64,000 nt of DNA from Spirochaetota bacterium (GCA_018262985.1 JADFDI010000004.1:310001-374000); one strand, 5' to 3'. Shown: positions 7,012 through 16,132, counted from the first letter of the stretch. The notes: generated by a model from the letters alone, not told the origin. Made by a program: numbers and translations.

Positions 7012-8400
7012 TCAGTCCTCGACCAGGAGGCCCTTCTGCCGCGCGTCGATGGTGTCGAGCAGGGGCATCAGCTTGGGTTTCTCGATCAGGTCGATCAGGC
7101 GCGCCTCGACGAACTTCTTGGCCTCGTCCGTGAAGCCGCCCGCGGTCAGGCAGTAGCCCTTGCCCGCCTTGAGGTCCTTGATGCGCGCGTGGAAGTCGCG
7201 GACCATCAGCTCGCCCACGGTGCCCGTCGTCCGGAAGAAGCGGAACAGGACGATGTCCGACCAGCGCGAGGTCTCCACCTCGGCCAGGATGTCCGCCCAG
7301 TCGTTCTTGTTGACCTGGATGTCCGTGATCTTGATCTTGGCCTTGGGGAAGAAGGCGAGCGTGATCTTCCGGCAGAGCGTCACGAATTCGCTCGTCGCGG
7401 CCAGCAGGTAGATCTGGAGGTTGCGGTTGGTGTTGAGCTCGCGGTACTTGCCGAGCTGCTGCGCCACGTCCTTGTAGTTCGGGTGGATGGTCTGCACCTC
7501 GGTCAGGATGGCGACCGCCTTGGCTATCTCCTGCTCGCGCAGGTAGGCCGCGGCCAGGCGGTACTTGAGCTCGACCAGGGTCTCGATCTTGACGTCGGGA
7601 TGCTTGAGGCCGATCTCGAAGTCGAGGATGGCCTTCTGGAACTGGCGCTGGTTCAGGTGGATGGAGCCGGCGAAGAGGCTGGCCGAGGGGCCGAGCGCGG
7701 GATCGGCGCGCAGGTGCTGGAAGATCTTGAGCGCCTGCTCGACCTGCTGCAGCTCGAAATAGCACTCGGCGATCGCGTAGAGCGATTCCTTGTCGTCCGG
7801 CGAAAGGTCGACCGCCTTGCGGAGCACGCCGAGGGCCTCGCGGTACTGCTTGTTCTTGAAGAGCGCGTGGCCGAGGTAACGCAACGCCGGCGCGTGCTCG
7901 GGATTCCTGACCAGGGCCTGTTTCATGGCCACGACGGCCTTGTCGTACTGGCGCTTCTGGAACTCGAGGTACCCGATGTTGTAGTTGACCTCGAAGTCGT
8001 CGGGGATGACCGTCCGCGCGATCACGAAGCCCTTGTAGGCGTCCTCGAGCCGGTTCAGCCTGAGGGCGGCGAGCCCGAAGCGCTTGTTCGCGTCGAATTC
8101 GTCGACCTCCGGATTCCCCGCGCTCACCTCGACCAGGGTCTCGTAGGTCTTGAAGGCCTTTTCCCAATCGCCCTCGATGAACTGCGCCTCTCCGACGACG
8201 GCCAGGGCGTCCGGGTCCTTCGGGTTCACGGCGAGCCGGCGATTGGCTTCCTTGAGCGCCTGGTGCCGATCCTTGGCGTGGATTCCGCGACGCTTCTTGC
8301 GCGCGCCTTCCTTGCCCTTCCTCGAGGAAAGGGCTCCCGCCAGCAGCGTGACGAAGCTGAGCGCGACCACGGCCACGAGGATTGGAACGACGATCCCCAT
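7012..8400 (-). CDS. Membrane-anchored TPR protein with Mrr/restriction-endonuclease-fold tail
   Basis: A 462-residue protein. Residues 3-25 are one transmembrane helix (GIVVPILVAVVALSFVTLLA), followed by a basic linker, then at least six tetratricopeptide repeats to about residue 300 (for example APALRYLGHALFKNKQYREA). The last 130 residues resemble the Mrr-like nuclease fold: ADILAEV, then RTTGTVGELMVRDFHARIKD and GYCLTAGGFTDEAKKFVE. The usual QxK catalytic pair appears as FRF, so it may bind rather than cut. I recall TPR proteins of this layout in treponemes, but could not check. ATG at 8400 puts the anchor at the N-terminus. Confidence 0.72.
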   Translation of the reverse strand: MGIVVPILVAVVALSFVTLLAGALSSRKGKEGARKKRRGIHAKDRHQALKEANRRLAVNPKDPDALAVVGEAQFIEGDWEKAFKTYETLVEVSAGNPEVDEFDANKRFGLAALRLNRLEDAYKGFVIARTVIPDDFEVNYNIGYLEFQKRQYDKAVVAMKQALVRNPEHAPALRYLGHALFKNKQYREALGVLRKAVDLSPDDKESLYAIAECYFELQQVEQALKIFQHLRADPALGPSASLFAGSIHLNQRQFQKAILDFEIGLKHPDVKIETLVELKYRLAAAYLREQEIAKAVAILTEVQTIHPNYKDVAQQLGKYRELNTNRNLQIYLLAATSEFVTLCRKITLAFFPKAKIKITDIQVNKNDWADILAEVETSRWSDIVLFRFFRTTGTVGELMVRDFHARIKDLKAGKGYCLTAGGFTDEAKKFVEARLIDLIEKPKLMPLLDTIDARQKGLLVED

Positions 8401-8458
8401 GCCGCCAGTATCGAAGCGGGAGGCGCAGGTGTCAAGTTGGCGCGCCGGCGCGAACGCC

Positions 8459-9217
8459 TCAAGGCACCCTCGCGACGCGGTAGACCTCGCGCGCGAATTC
8501 TCCGAGCACGTCCTCGAGGTCCGCCGGGCCGAAGGTCCGCATGATTCCCGCCTGGCCGGGGAAGCGGGCTTCGACCTCGGTCGAGACCCGGTACCGCACC
8601 AGTGTCCAGGGTCCGTCCGCGGCCTCGATGGCCTCGAACACGTAGCCGCCCGCGCTTTCGCGCAACGAGCCGTCCGAGCGCACCAGGGAGAAGTCCACCT
8701 CGACGCGCCCGGACGCGGGGCGCGCCCGGACATTCCGGAAAACCGCCGTCGAGAGGAAGGAAAGGCCCAGGACCTTCACGCCCGTCTCCTGCTCCGTGAC
8801 GATCTCGTCGGCGGACCGGGAAAGCACGCGGGACCGGAACACGCGCGAAAATACCTCGTGCGATCGCTCGTACGCTTGCCAGTTCGCCGCGGCGACGGCC
8901 TCGAGAGGGGCGCGGAGCACCACTTCGTACGAGGCGTCGAGCGTTATCCATTTGGAACCGTCGGGCGCTTTCGCCGTCTCCACGCCGAAGTCGATCTTGC
9001 GCGGCCGGTCGACGATCGCCCGCCAATCGGAAGGAGCAGAGCCGCTTCCCGCCGCGAGCGCGGCGCCGCTTCCGAAAGCCAGGAAGCAGAGGAGCGCCGC
9101 CAGCGCCCGGATTCGCCGCGGACCCGGTCCGGTCCCGTCCGCCCGCACCGCGCGCCGCCCCGCGCCCGATCCCGCGCCGCCCGCCGGCATCCGGGTCTTG
9201 ATCCTCGCGATCATCAT
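8459..9217 (-). CDS. Secreted START/SRPBCC-like lipid-binding-fold protein, copy 2 of tandem pair
   Basis: A protein of 252 residues, or 251 if the second ATG at 9214 is used. It has a long basic N-region and a signal peptide ending near LAFGSGAALA. The mature part matches its upstream neighbour closely: SDWRAIVDRPRKIDFGVE, then SYEVVLRAPLEAVAAANW, VTEQETGVKVLGLSFLS and RFPGQAGIMRTFGPADLEDV. START-like domains are hydrophobic-ligand pockets; a periplasmic or outer-membrane lipid role is likely but unproven. Its start overlaps the upstream stop by one base (TGATG), showing translational coupling of the two paralogues. Confidence 0.7.
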   Translation of the reverse strand: MMIARIKTRMPAGGAGSGAGRRAVRADGTGPGPRRIRALAALLCFLAFGSGAALAAGSGSAPSDWRAIVDRPRKIDFGVETAKAPDGSKWITLDASYEVVLRAPLEAVAAANWQAYERSHEVFSRVFRSRVLSRSADEIVTEQETGVKVLGLSFLSTAVFRNVRARPASGRVEVDFSLVRSDGSLRESAGGYVFEAIEAADGPWTLVRYRVSTEVEARFPGQAGIMRTFGPADLEDVLGEFAREVYRVARVP

Positions 9218-9894
9218 CAACGCTCCCCGGCGCGCCGGTACGCTTCGCGCGAGAATTCCCCGAGCATGCGCTCGAGGTCGCCCGGGCCGAACGCGCGCAT
9301 GACGCCGGCCTGCCCCGGAAAAAGCCTGAGTATCTCGCTCTCCGTATAATACGCCACGTAGGTGACCGGCTCGGGCATCCCGCGTATCTCCGCGAAGTAC
9401 CACCAGCCTTCGCCGCACCGTATCGATCCGTCGGAATCGAGCAGGCTCCAGCTCACGCGCGCCGCGTCCGCGGCGGGGCGCTCGAGCGTGTTCAGGAAGC
9501 TCGCCCTCGAGAGGAACTCGAAGCCCATCACGCTCACGCCGGCCACCTGCTCGCCGACCGCCGCGTCGTCGGTCCGCTCGAGCACTCGGGACGATTCGAC
9601 TCGGGAAAAAATCCGCGCCGACTCGTCCATCCCGAGCCAGCACGCGTCGAGGACGGCGGAGAAGGGAGCGCGGAGCGCCAGCTCGTAGCGTCCCGAAAGC
9701 CGGATCCACGCCTCCCCGTCCCGTACCGGAAACGCCTTCACCTCGAACGAGAGCGCCCTCGGCTCGTCGACGATCATCCGCCAGTCGGACGGAATTTCCT
9801 GCGCGGCGAGGAGGGGCGGCGGCACCGACGCGATCAAGGCGAGCAGGACGGTCCGGGCGCGGGTTCCCGCGCGCCGCCGAGGATGGGGCTTCAT
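9217..9894 (-). CDS. Secreted START/SRPBCC-like lipid-binding-fold protein, copy 1 of tandem pair
   Basis: A 225-residue protein with signal peptide (TVLLALIASVPPPLLAA, residues 15-31) and a START-like body sharing SDWRMIVDEPRALSFEVK, YELALRAPFSAVLDACW and FPGQAGVMRAFGPGDLE with the gene downstream. The two arose by duplication and probably act together in the periplasm. ATG at 9894 is preceded by a perfect TATAAT only 7 nt away (minus strand 9907 to 9902), so the message may be nearly leaderless. The region 9895-10088 is intergenic to the divergent glycosyltransferase gene and holds no gene that I can see. Confidence 0.72.
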   Translation of the reverse strand: MKPHPRRRAGTRARTVLLALIASVPPPLLAAQEIPSDWRMIVDEPRALSFEVKAFPVRDGEAWIRLSGRYELALRAPFSAVLDACWLGMDESARIFSRVESSRVLERTDDAAVGEQVAGVSVMGFEFLSRASFLNTLERPAADAARVSWSLLDSDGSIRCGEGWWYFAEIRGMPEPVTYVAYYTESEILRLFPGQAGVMRAFGPGDLERMLGEFSREAYRRAGER

Positions 9895-10088
9895 TCCGGC
9901 GATTATAGCGCCGCGCGCCGCGCGGGGACAGAGCTCGACGAAACCCGGCATACGGCCCCTCCCGTCATCGATCGCCGGGCCCAGCCGGGCCCGGGCCCGG
10001 GGCCGCGGCCGCGCGCGCTCTGGCCGCTCCCCCTTCCGACGCGGTATACTCAGCCTCCGCGGCCTCGAGCCGCGTGGAGGTGGGTTTC

Positions 10089-11354
10089 GTGCGGATCGCA
10101 TTCGTGACGGATTGCTTCTGGCCGCGCGTCAACGGCGTCACGGTTTCCATCCAGTCGTTCAAGGACGAGCTCGAGCGCCGCGGCCACGAGGTCGTCGTCC
10201 TCTGCCCCGAATACCCGAAGCGCGACAGATCCATTCCCGAACCCGGCGTCCTCCGCTTCGACTCCATGGGGAACAGCTTCAGCGTGGAGGACCGGCTCGT
10301 GCACCTGCACGCGTTCCCCCGCGTCTTCATGGCGCTCGACCGTTTCCGGCCCGACGCCGTCCACATCAACACCGAATTCGCGCTCCAGATAGCGGCGCGC
10401 CTCTGGTGCAAGGCGCGGGGCTATCCTTTCCTCATCACGGCGCACACGAACTGGGAGCACTACGTCGGCAACTACCTTTCGCGCCTCCCGAAGCGGCCGC
10501 TCAAGACCTTCGCGCGCACCGTCATGCGGCTCCTCTACGGCACCGCGGACATCCTCGTCACGCCGACCGCCGAGATGGCGTCCGTCCTCCGCGGCTACCA
10601 TATCAGGCGCAAGATCAGGATCATCCCGAGCGGCATCGATCCGAACCTGTTCGTCGCGGACCGGACCGAGGCGGCCGCCTGGCGCGCGCGGCTCGAGGAA
10701 AGGCACCCGGTCCTCGCGGGGAAGCGCTGGCTGCTCTTCGTCGGCCGCGTCACAGAGGAGAAGAACGTCGCCTTCCTCGTGCCCGCCCTCGCGCGCGTCG
10801 CGCGGGAAGCGCCCGACGCGGCCCTCGTCCTCGTCGGCGACGGCCCGGGACGCGGACACGTGGAGCGCCTGGCCGCGCGGGCCGGACTCTCGGACCGGGT
10901 CGTGGTGACCGGCTACCTGCCCCGCAACGAACTGCGCCACGCCTACGCGAACGCCGAGGTTTTCGCCTTCGCCTCCAAGACCGAGACGCTCGGACTCGCC
11001 ACCATCGAGGCCATGACCGCCGGGGTCCCCGTCGTGGCCGTCGGCATCATGGGCACGCGCACCGTCATGCGCGGCGACAACGGCGGTTTCATGGTCCGCG
11101 AGGACCTGGCCGAATTCTCCGCCGCCTGCGTCCGCCTGCTCACGGATCCGGCCCTGCGCGCGGCGAAATCCGCCGAGGCCCGGGAATGGTCGAAGCAATT
11201 CTCGATTGCGGCCCAGACCGACCGCATGGAGCGCATCTACGAATTCTCCGCGTCCATCCGCCGCTCGGCCATGAGCGCGCGGCGCCGGATCAAGGTCAAG
11301 CTGAAGTGGGTCTACCGGGCCGTCGAGGGCTACATCCGAAGACTGGCGGAGTGA
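10089..11354 (+). CDS. GT4 glycosyltransferase, diacylglycerol glucosyltransferase-like
   Basis: A 421-residue GT-B protein. The N-terminal half starts MRIAFVTDCFWPRVNGVTVS and includes HINTEFALQ and TAHTNWEHYV, the HT(N/D)xEHY pattern of 1,2-diacylglycerol 3-glucosyltransferases. The C-terminal half has LLFVGRVTEEKNV and the EX7E-type site SKTETLGLATIEAMTAGVP. The tail is basic (SARRRIKVKLKW), as in peripheral membrane glycolipid synthases. GTG at 10089 is chosen because GGAGG (10076-10080) lies 8 nt upstream. It probably makes a membrane glycolipid. It is a single gene, convergent with the next. Confidence 0.82.
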   Translation: MRIAFVTDCFWPRVNGVTVSIQSFKDELERRGHEVVVLCPEYPKRDRSIPEPGVLRFDSMGNSFSVEDRLVHLHAFPRVFMALDRFRPDAVHINTEFALQIAARLWCKARGYPFLITAHTNWEHYVGNYLSRLPKRPLKTFARTVMRLLYGTADILVTPTAEMASVLRGYHIRRKIRIIPSGIDPNLFVADRTEAAAWRARLEERHPVLAGKRWLLFVGRVTEEKNVAFLVPALARVAREAPDAALVLVGDGPGRGHVERLAARAGLSDRVVVTGYLPRNELRHAYANAEVFAFASKTETLGLATIEAMTAGVPVVAVGIMGTRTVMRGDNGGFMVREDLAEFSAACVRLLTDPALRAAKSAEAREWSKQFSIAAQTDRMERIYEFSASIRRSAMSARRRIKVKLKWVYRAVEGYIRRLAE

Positions 11355-11387
11355 ACCGATAGAGCCGGGACCCGATCCGGCCGCTCC

Positions 11388-13172
11388 TCAATTCAGGCGC
11401 CTGACCACCGACGTTGAGAGCTCCACGCCCGATGCCCGCGCGCCTTCGACATGGCCCGCGTTGGCCTCGTGCCGCCACGCCGCGAAGGCCCGCAGCTCCC
11501 AGGGCTCGAAGCGCCACGCGCCGGACAGCGACAGGGTCGTCTCGTAGACGGGAACGCCCGACGGAGTCCTCAGCGCCGCGCTCGCCTCTCCCCCCTCGAG
11601 GGGATTCTCCCACCAGTCGTCCCAACGGGCGCCCGGGTCGAGCGCGTTCTCTCCGCGCGCCGCGAAGCGATACTCCAGCCCGAACGCCCAAGCCCCCGGC
11701 GCGGCGTACGCGGCCTCGAGCCGACCGACCAGCGCGTCACGCCCGTACGGCGAGCCGACCCAGGAGAGGATCTCGTCGTCCCACGCGTACCCGACCGGCG
11801 CGACGAGCTCGTGGCGCATTCCGAGGAAGGACCAGTCCCTGCCGTAGAGCGTCGCCCACCAAGGCGTCGCGTAGTAGCCTTCCAGCTCGAGCGAAAGGAA
11901 GCCGCCCCCGCGCGGCAGCGAATACGAAACGCCGCCGAGCAGCGCGTAGGCATCAGGCTGGATCGAGCCCGCCTCGCTCGGGAAGGGCGTCTTGAACTGG
12001 TTGAGGGCGAGCTGTCCCCAGGCGCGCGTCCCCCGGAACGGAGTCCACGCCAGATCGAGGCCGAGGAGCGAGCCGACCGAGGAATCGCGGTCGCCGTAGT
12101 ACTTCCACGCGGAAAAGGCGTGGAAACTGGCCAGCGGGTTCAGGTAGCGGAGCTCGAGCGGCTGGGCCACCATGACGCCTTCGGTGAACCCGAGTGATAC
12201 CGTCGGCGCGGGCCGCCAGTCGAGGCGGTGCAGGTAGAGGTGGCGCTGGATCGAGGTCTCGTAGTCTGCTCCGCCCGGATCGACGATGACGGGAAGCGAC
12301 TCGAGCTGCATGACGAGCGTGCGCCAGCCGAGCGACGCGGAGAAGAGGGAAAGCAGCGCGAAGTCGACGCGGTCGAGGCCTTCCGACACCGTGAGGGCGC
12401 CGAGCTCCTCCGCCCCGAAGTCGAGTCGGTCGCGGGCGAGCGCGAAATTCCACGAGGTGCCGCCGACCGAAATACCGGCCCGCCGGGGAACATGGATGTC
12501 GAAGTACTCGGGCCCGTCCGGAACGTTGGTCAGGTTCGGGCCGCCGAGGGCGGTCGAGGGGAGCGTCGAAACCCACCAGCCTTCGCGCAGCTCGAGGTCC
12601 AGGAAACCCAGCGCCGCTTCGCCGAGCTCGAGCGAGAACGGAATGGCGACGAGCGAAGGCCGGTCCGCCGGCGTTCCGCTCCAGGGCAGCGTCTCGTCGC
12701 TCCGGTAGCGGAGCTCGAGCCCGGCGCTGACTTCGAGGGTAGCCCGCAGGTCCCCGCCGAGCCCTTCTTCACCGCCGCCCTCCGCGAGCTCCGTCCCCGC
12801 CAGCGCTTCGAGCCTGCGAAACGCCTCGAGACCGGGCCCCGAGAGCGTCGCCGCGTCGATTTCCTCGAGGTACAGCCTGAGCTCGGCGACCGGCATCGGC
12901 GCCACGATCGGGGGCGGCACGAGTCCCGCGTCGAGATGGACCGCGCGGAGCGCCTCGAAAGCCCAGGAACCGGCGGGAATCAAGGTCCGACCGCTTTCGG
13001 CGGCAAGCGGCGTCGCGAGGAGCGCCGCCGCGAACGCGAGCGCGACCGGGAGCGCCGGCCTGGCCCGTCGGCGTCGCGACAGGTCCGCGCGGACAGCAGA
13101 GACAGCGGGGACAGAGCTCGCCGCGTTCGAATCGCGGCGACCCGAGCTTAGGCGGCAGGCTCGCATCGTCAT
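11388..13172 (-). CDS. Outer-membrane beta-barrel protein, possibly capsule-assembly (Wzi)-like
   Basis: A protein of about 594 residues with an unusually long basic N-region before its signal peptide (ALPVALAFAAALLATPLAA), then a short helical segment (LVPPPIVAPMPVAELRLYLE) and some 18-20 alternating strand segments rich in Trp, Tyr and Leu, ending VVRRLN. The helical plug plus barrel plan resembles Wzi-type capsule-anchoring proteins, but this is only a structural impression. ATG at 13172 has GGAG 9 nt upstream. It converges with the glycosyltransferase gene and is separated from the polysaccharide locus by a strong terminator. Confidence 0.65.
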   Translation of the reverse strand: MTMRACRLSSGRRDSNAASSVPAVSAVRADLSRRRRARPALPVALAFAAALLATPLAAESGRTLIPAGSWAFEALRAVHLDAGLVPPPIVAPMPVAELRLYLEEIDAATLSGPGLEAFRRLEALAGTELAEGGGEEGLGGDLRATLEVSAGLELRYRSDETLPWSGTPADRPSLVAIPFSLELGEAALGFLDLELREGWWVSTLPSTALGGPNLTNVPDGPEYFDIHVPRRAGISVGGTSWNFALARDRLDFGAEELGALTVSEGLDRVDFALLSLFSASLGWRTLVMQLESLPVIVDPGGADYETSIQRHLYLHRLDWRPAPTVSLGFTEGVMVAQPLELRYLNPLASFHAFSAWKYYGDRDSSVGSLLGLDLAWTPFRGTRAWGQLALNQFKTPFPSEAGSIQPDAYALLGGVSYSLPRGGGFLSLELEGYYATPWWATLYGRDWSFLGMRHELVAPVGYAWDDEILSWVGSPYGRDALVGRLEAAYAAPGAWAFGLEYRFAARGENALDPGARWDDWWENPLEGGEASAALRTPSGVPVYETTLSLSGAWRFEPWELRAFAAWRHEANAGHVEGARASGVELSTSVVRRLN

Positions 13173-13236
13173 GGCTGGATTCTCCGGCACCGGCGCCGTC
13201 CGGGTCAACGGCCGGCGCGTGTTTCCGCGGGGGATT

Positions 13237-13271
13237 TAAAACGAAACGGGCCCGGCGCGATGCCGGGCCCG
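13237..13271 (-). terminator. Strong Rho-independent terminator at the end of the polysaccharide locus
   Basis: Minus strand CGGGCCCGGC-ATCGC-GCCGGGCCCG is a perfect 10-bp stem with a 5-nt loop, followed by TTTCGTTTT. It lies about 55 nt past the stop of the gene at 13324 and marks the end of the leftward transcript. Confidence 0.85.
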
Positions 13272-13323
13272 CGGGGAGATTTCCAGGTGAACCGGATGCT
13301 TCCGGTCGACGTTCCGTCCGTGG

Positions 13324-14742
13324 CTAGAAATCGAGCGAGTACCGGATCCGGACTCCGAGGTTGCCCAGCAGCTCCAGGCCTGCCGAAGGCCGCCACACCG
13401 GCTCCTGGTTTCCGTCCCCGTTGGAGTCGACCACGGCCGCGAGCTTGAGCCGGTTGGCGACGTAGCCGAAGGCGCCTTCGATGGAGACCTGGATGCTTCC
13501 GAAGGAGCGGACGCCAGCGAAGGTCGCGAGAAGGCGCTGCTCGAGGAGCGCGCCGTCGAGCCAGCGCGTGCCGGTTTCCGACCAATCCTCGCCGTCATGC
13601 CAAGGGTTCGCGGGCGATTTGGCGCCTGAAAGGGTGAACTCGAGTCCAGCGTCGAGGTCGAAGCCGGCGACCGAGTCCGCCCAGGTCGCCATGACGGCGA
13701 AGCTGTTCTCCCCGTGGACGTAGCCGATCATCTGTTCCTCGATCGGGATGCCCACGTAGTAGCTGCCCGAATGGATGGCGGATCCAGGGTAGTAGGTGTA
13801 CGAGTAGAACTCCCCGCCGATCGACGAGAACGTGTACTTTGTTGCCGCGGCGGCGTGGGCCGCGAGCTCTCCCCAAGGCGACTTCCAGGCGACGCCCGCG
13901 GAGAGCGCCATCTTGTCCGGATTCTGGACCCCGGAAGGATCGAGGAACCGGTTCATGTTGATGTCGTCCACGAGCCATTGGCCATAGCCGCTCCAGGTGC
14001 CGTCGTCGTAATCGGCGAATAAGCCCAGGATGGAATTCTGGTTTCCGAGCCTCGACCACGGCCGTCCGCTGGCGGTCGTCACGTACTGGACGAAGAAGCC
14101 CGGGGCCGGGTTCATGAAGTAGAGCGGATCGAAATAGGTTCCGGTATAGACGCTGGCGTCCTCGAAGCCGAACCGGAAGTCGCCGAATTTCAGCCCGTAG
14201 TACTTGAGCGAGGCGCCGCGGTCGGCGTCGAGCCGGGCTCCGTCCGTCGTCACGACCGATTCGTAGATGCCGCCGTCGAGATTCGCGTTCAGGCCGATCC
14301 ATCTGTTGACGAAGAAGAAGCGTTCGCTTTCGTAGGAGAATTCCGCGAGCAGCGCGCTGCGCTCCGCGCCCGAGGCGAACAGGGCATACGGGGAATCCAC
14401 CGCGTCGGTGTTCGGCAAGTATCCGAGAGCCGCTCCGAGGGCGCCGAACTCGAGCCTCATGCCGGCCTCGAGGATTTCCACGGCGGAACCGCCGTAGTAC
14501 CCGCCCAGGAATGGAGCCGGATACCGGCCCTCGTTGCTCAGCTCCAGCAGCCAGGAAATGGACACGCCGTCTCCGGCATGGGAAAGCCCGCCGACGAAGC
14601 TGCCGTATACGCCGTTCGCGGCTTCCGTGGCTTTCATCGCCTCCGAATCGAGGACGAGACCGGCCTCCGCGATGAAATCGAGGGCGGCTAGCGGTAGGCA
14701 CGCCGCTGCGACGAGGGCGAACATGGCAACCAGGCGTTTCAT
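13324..14742 (-). CDS. Outer-membrane beta-barrel protein of unknown function
   Basis: A 472-residue protein with a clean signal peptide (MKRLVAMFALVAAACLPLAA) and a body of amphipathic strands rich in Tyr, Gly and Trp. It ends in RIRYSLDF, the terminal Phe expected of BAM-inserted barrels. I do not recognise the family; porin- or adhesin-type roles are possible. Two ATGs are adjacent; the second (14742) has better spacing from GGAGG. It is the last gene of the long minus-strand train, 19 nt after the sugar transferase gene, which suggests a role in surface glycan attachment or passage. Confidence 0.7.
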   Translation of the reverse strand: MKRLVAMFALVAAACLPLAALDFIAEAGLVLDSEAMKATEAANGVYGSFVGGLSHAGDGVSISWLLELSNEGRYPAPFLGGYYGGSAVEILEAGMRLEFGALGAALGYLPNTDAVDSPYALFASGAERSALLAEFSYESERFFFVNRWIGLNANLDGGIYESVVTTDGARLDADRGASLKYYGLKFGDFRFGFEDASVYTGTYFDPLYFMNPAPGFFVQYVTTASGRPWSRLGNQNSILGLFADYDDGTWSGYGQWLVDDINMNRFLDPSGVQNPDKMALSAGVAWKSPWGELAAHAAAATKYTFSSIGGEFYSYTYYPGSAIHSGSYYVGIPIEEQMIGYVHGENSFAVMATWADSVAGFDLDAGLEFTLSGAKSPANPWHDGEDWSETGTRWLDGALLEQRLLATFAGVRSFGSIQVSIEGAFGYVANRLKLAAVVDSNGDGNQEPVWRPSAGLELLGNLGVRIRYSLDF

Positions 14743-14764
14743 CATTCCTCCGGGCGCGTTGGCG

Positions 14765-16132
14765 CTAACGACCTTCGCGTTGCAGGACAGTCATTATCGT
14801 TTTGAAGAATATCGAGAGATCGACGAACAACGACATGTTCTTGAGATAGTAGAGATCGTACTGGAGCTTCTTGTACGTATCCTCGATCGACGGGGAGTGG
14901 TACTCGCCGGAGACCTGGTCCCACCCGGATATCCCCGGCTTGACCAAGTGTCGCTGCCGGTAGTACGGAATCGCCTTCGCGAGCTCTTCGGCGATGTCCG
15001 GCCGCTCGGGGCGGGGGCCGATGAAGCTCATCTCGCCGCGCAGGATGTTGAGCACCTGCGGAATCTCGTCGATCCGCGTCGACCGCATGAATCCGCCGAA
15101 GGGCGTGATGCGGGCGTCGCCGACCGCGGTCGGCGACTGGTCGTTCCGGTCGGTCCGCATGGTGCGGAATTTGAAGATCCGGAAGGGAACGCCGAAGCGG
15201 CCCACCCTGGTCTGCGTGAAGAACACGGGACCGGGGCTTCCCAGCTTGATGGCCAGCGCGAACAGCGGCCAGAGCGGCGCGGTGACGAGGAGCGCCAGGA
15301 TTGAGAGGACCAGATCGATGGCGCGCTTCGCCACCTCGTAGCCGCGCTTCGACTTGAGGTCGACGTTCTCGAGGAACCAGGCCTCGTTGATGGCGCCGAT
15401 CGGGATTCTCCGGAGGATCATCTCGTAGAAGTCGGGCAGGCGGAAAAACCTGACCCGCAGATCCAGGAGGCCGAACAGTTCCGCCCTGGCTTCGGCCGAG
15501 ATCGCGGATTCGTCGGCGATGACGAGCAGATCGGAATCGGTGTCATCCACCACCCCGCGGATTTCCGAGGGCTTCCTGACCGGCAGCAAGGCTCCGCTCT
15601 CGCGCGAGGAAAGCTTGTCGTCGAAAACGAAGCGGGCGTCGTATCCGAGGTAGGGCCGTACCGCGAGCTCGTCGACCACAGTCCGGACGTCGTCGCTGAA
15701 TCCGATGAAGCCGACCCCCACCCGCTGGAAACTTCCCCGCCTGATTCTCCCGTAGGAGTAGCGCCAGCCCCAGAACAGCACCGCGTACAGCAGGGTGAAG
15801 ATGACGATGACCGTCTTCGGCTCGATCGGCGATTCGGGGATCAGGTAGAAGTAGACGGCGGAACCCAGGCCCGACACCAACACGCTCGTCGCGAGCCGTC
15901 TCGCGAACGCCGCGTCGTCGAAGGGTCGGTCGATGCGGTAAAGCCCGGCGGTGTAGAAAACCAGGATCCAGCCGACGAAGATCAGGGTGAAGTGGCGGAC
16001 ATGGGTCGTGATGCCGAACAAGGAGGGGAGTTCGCCGTTACGCACCACGAGGGCCAGGAACAAGGTGGCATAGAGGAGCAGGATATCCGCGAGGAGGATC
16101 TTGAATTGCCGGTGCCGATGCGTCTTTCTCAT
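14765..16132 (-). CDS. Polyprenyl glycosylphosphotransferase (WbaP/WcaJ-like initiating enzyme)
   Basis: A 455-residue membrane protein. Four N-terminal helices lie before residue 130, then a nucleotide-binding-like middle domain (VGVGFIGFSDDVRTVVDEL), a helix (AIDLVLSILALLVTAPLW) and the bacterial sugar transferase domain: KFRTMRTDRND, STRIDEIPQVLNILRGEMSF with the catalytic Asp-Glu pair, GPRPE and LVKPGISGWDQV. It loads a sugar-1-phosphate on undecaprenyl phosphate at the inner membrane to start a repeat unit. Its start overlaps the GT4 stop by ATGA (16129-16132). It is one of two initiators in the window. Confidence 0.9.
   Translation of the reverse strand: MRKTHRHRQFKILLADILLLYATLFLALVVRNGELPSLFGITTHVRHFTLIFVGWILVFYTAGLYRIDRPFDDAAFARRLATSVLVSGLGSAVYFYLIPESPIEPKTVIVIFTLLYAVLFWGWRYSYGRIRRGSFQRVGVGFIGFSDDVRTVVDELAVRPYLGYDARFVFDDKLSSRESGALLPVRKPSEIRGVVDDTDSDLLVIADESAISAEARAELFGLLDLRVRFFRLPDFYEMILRRIPIGAINEAWFLENVDLKSKRGYEVAKRAIDLVLSILALLVTAPLWPLFALAIKLGSPGPVFFTQTRVGRFGVPFRIFKFRTMRTDRNDQSPTAVGDARITPFGGFMRSTRIDEIPQVLNILRGEMSFIGPRPERPDIAEELAKAIPYYRQRHLVKPGISGWDQVSGEYHSPSIEDTYKKLQYDLYYLKNMSLFVDLSIFFKTIMTVLQREGR

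Noticed and set aside
13119-13139. tRNA T-arm-like hairpin (CGCCGCG-TTCGAAT-CGCGGCG)
   Set aside because: The stem and TTCGAAT loop look like a T-arm, but no acceptor, D or anticodon arms lie around it and it sits in the 5' coding part of a beta-barrel gene.
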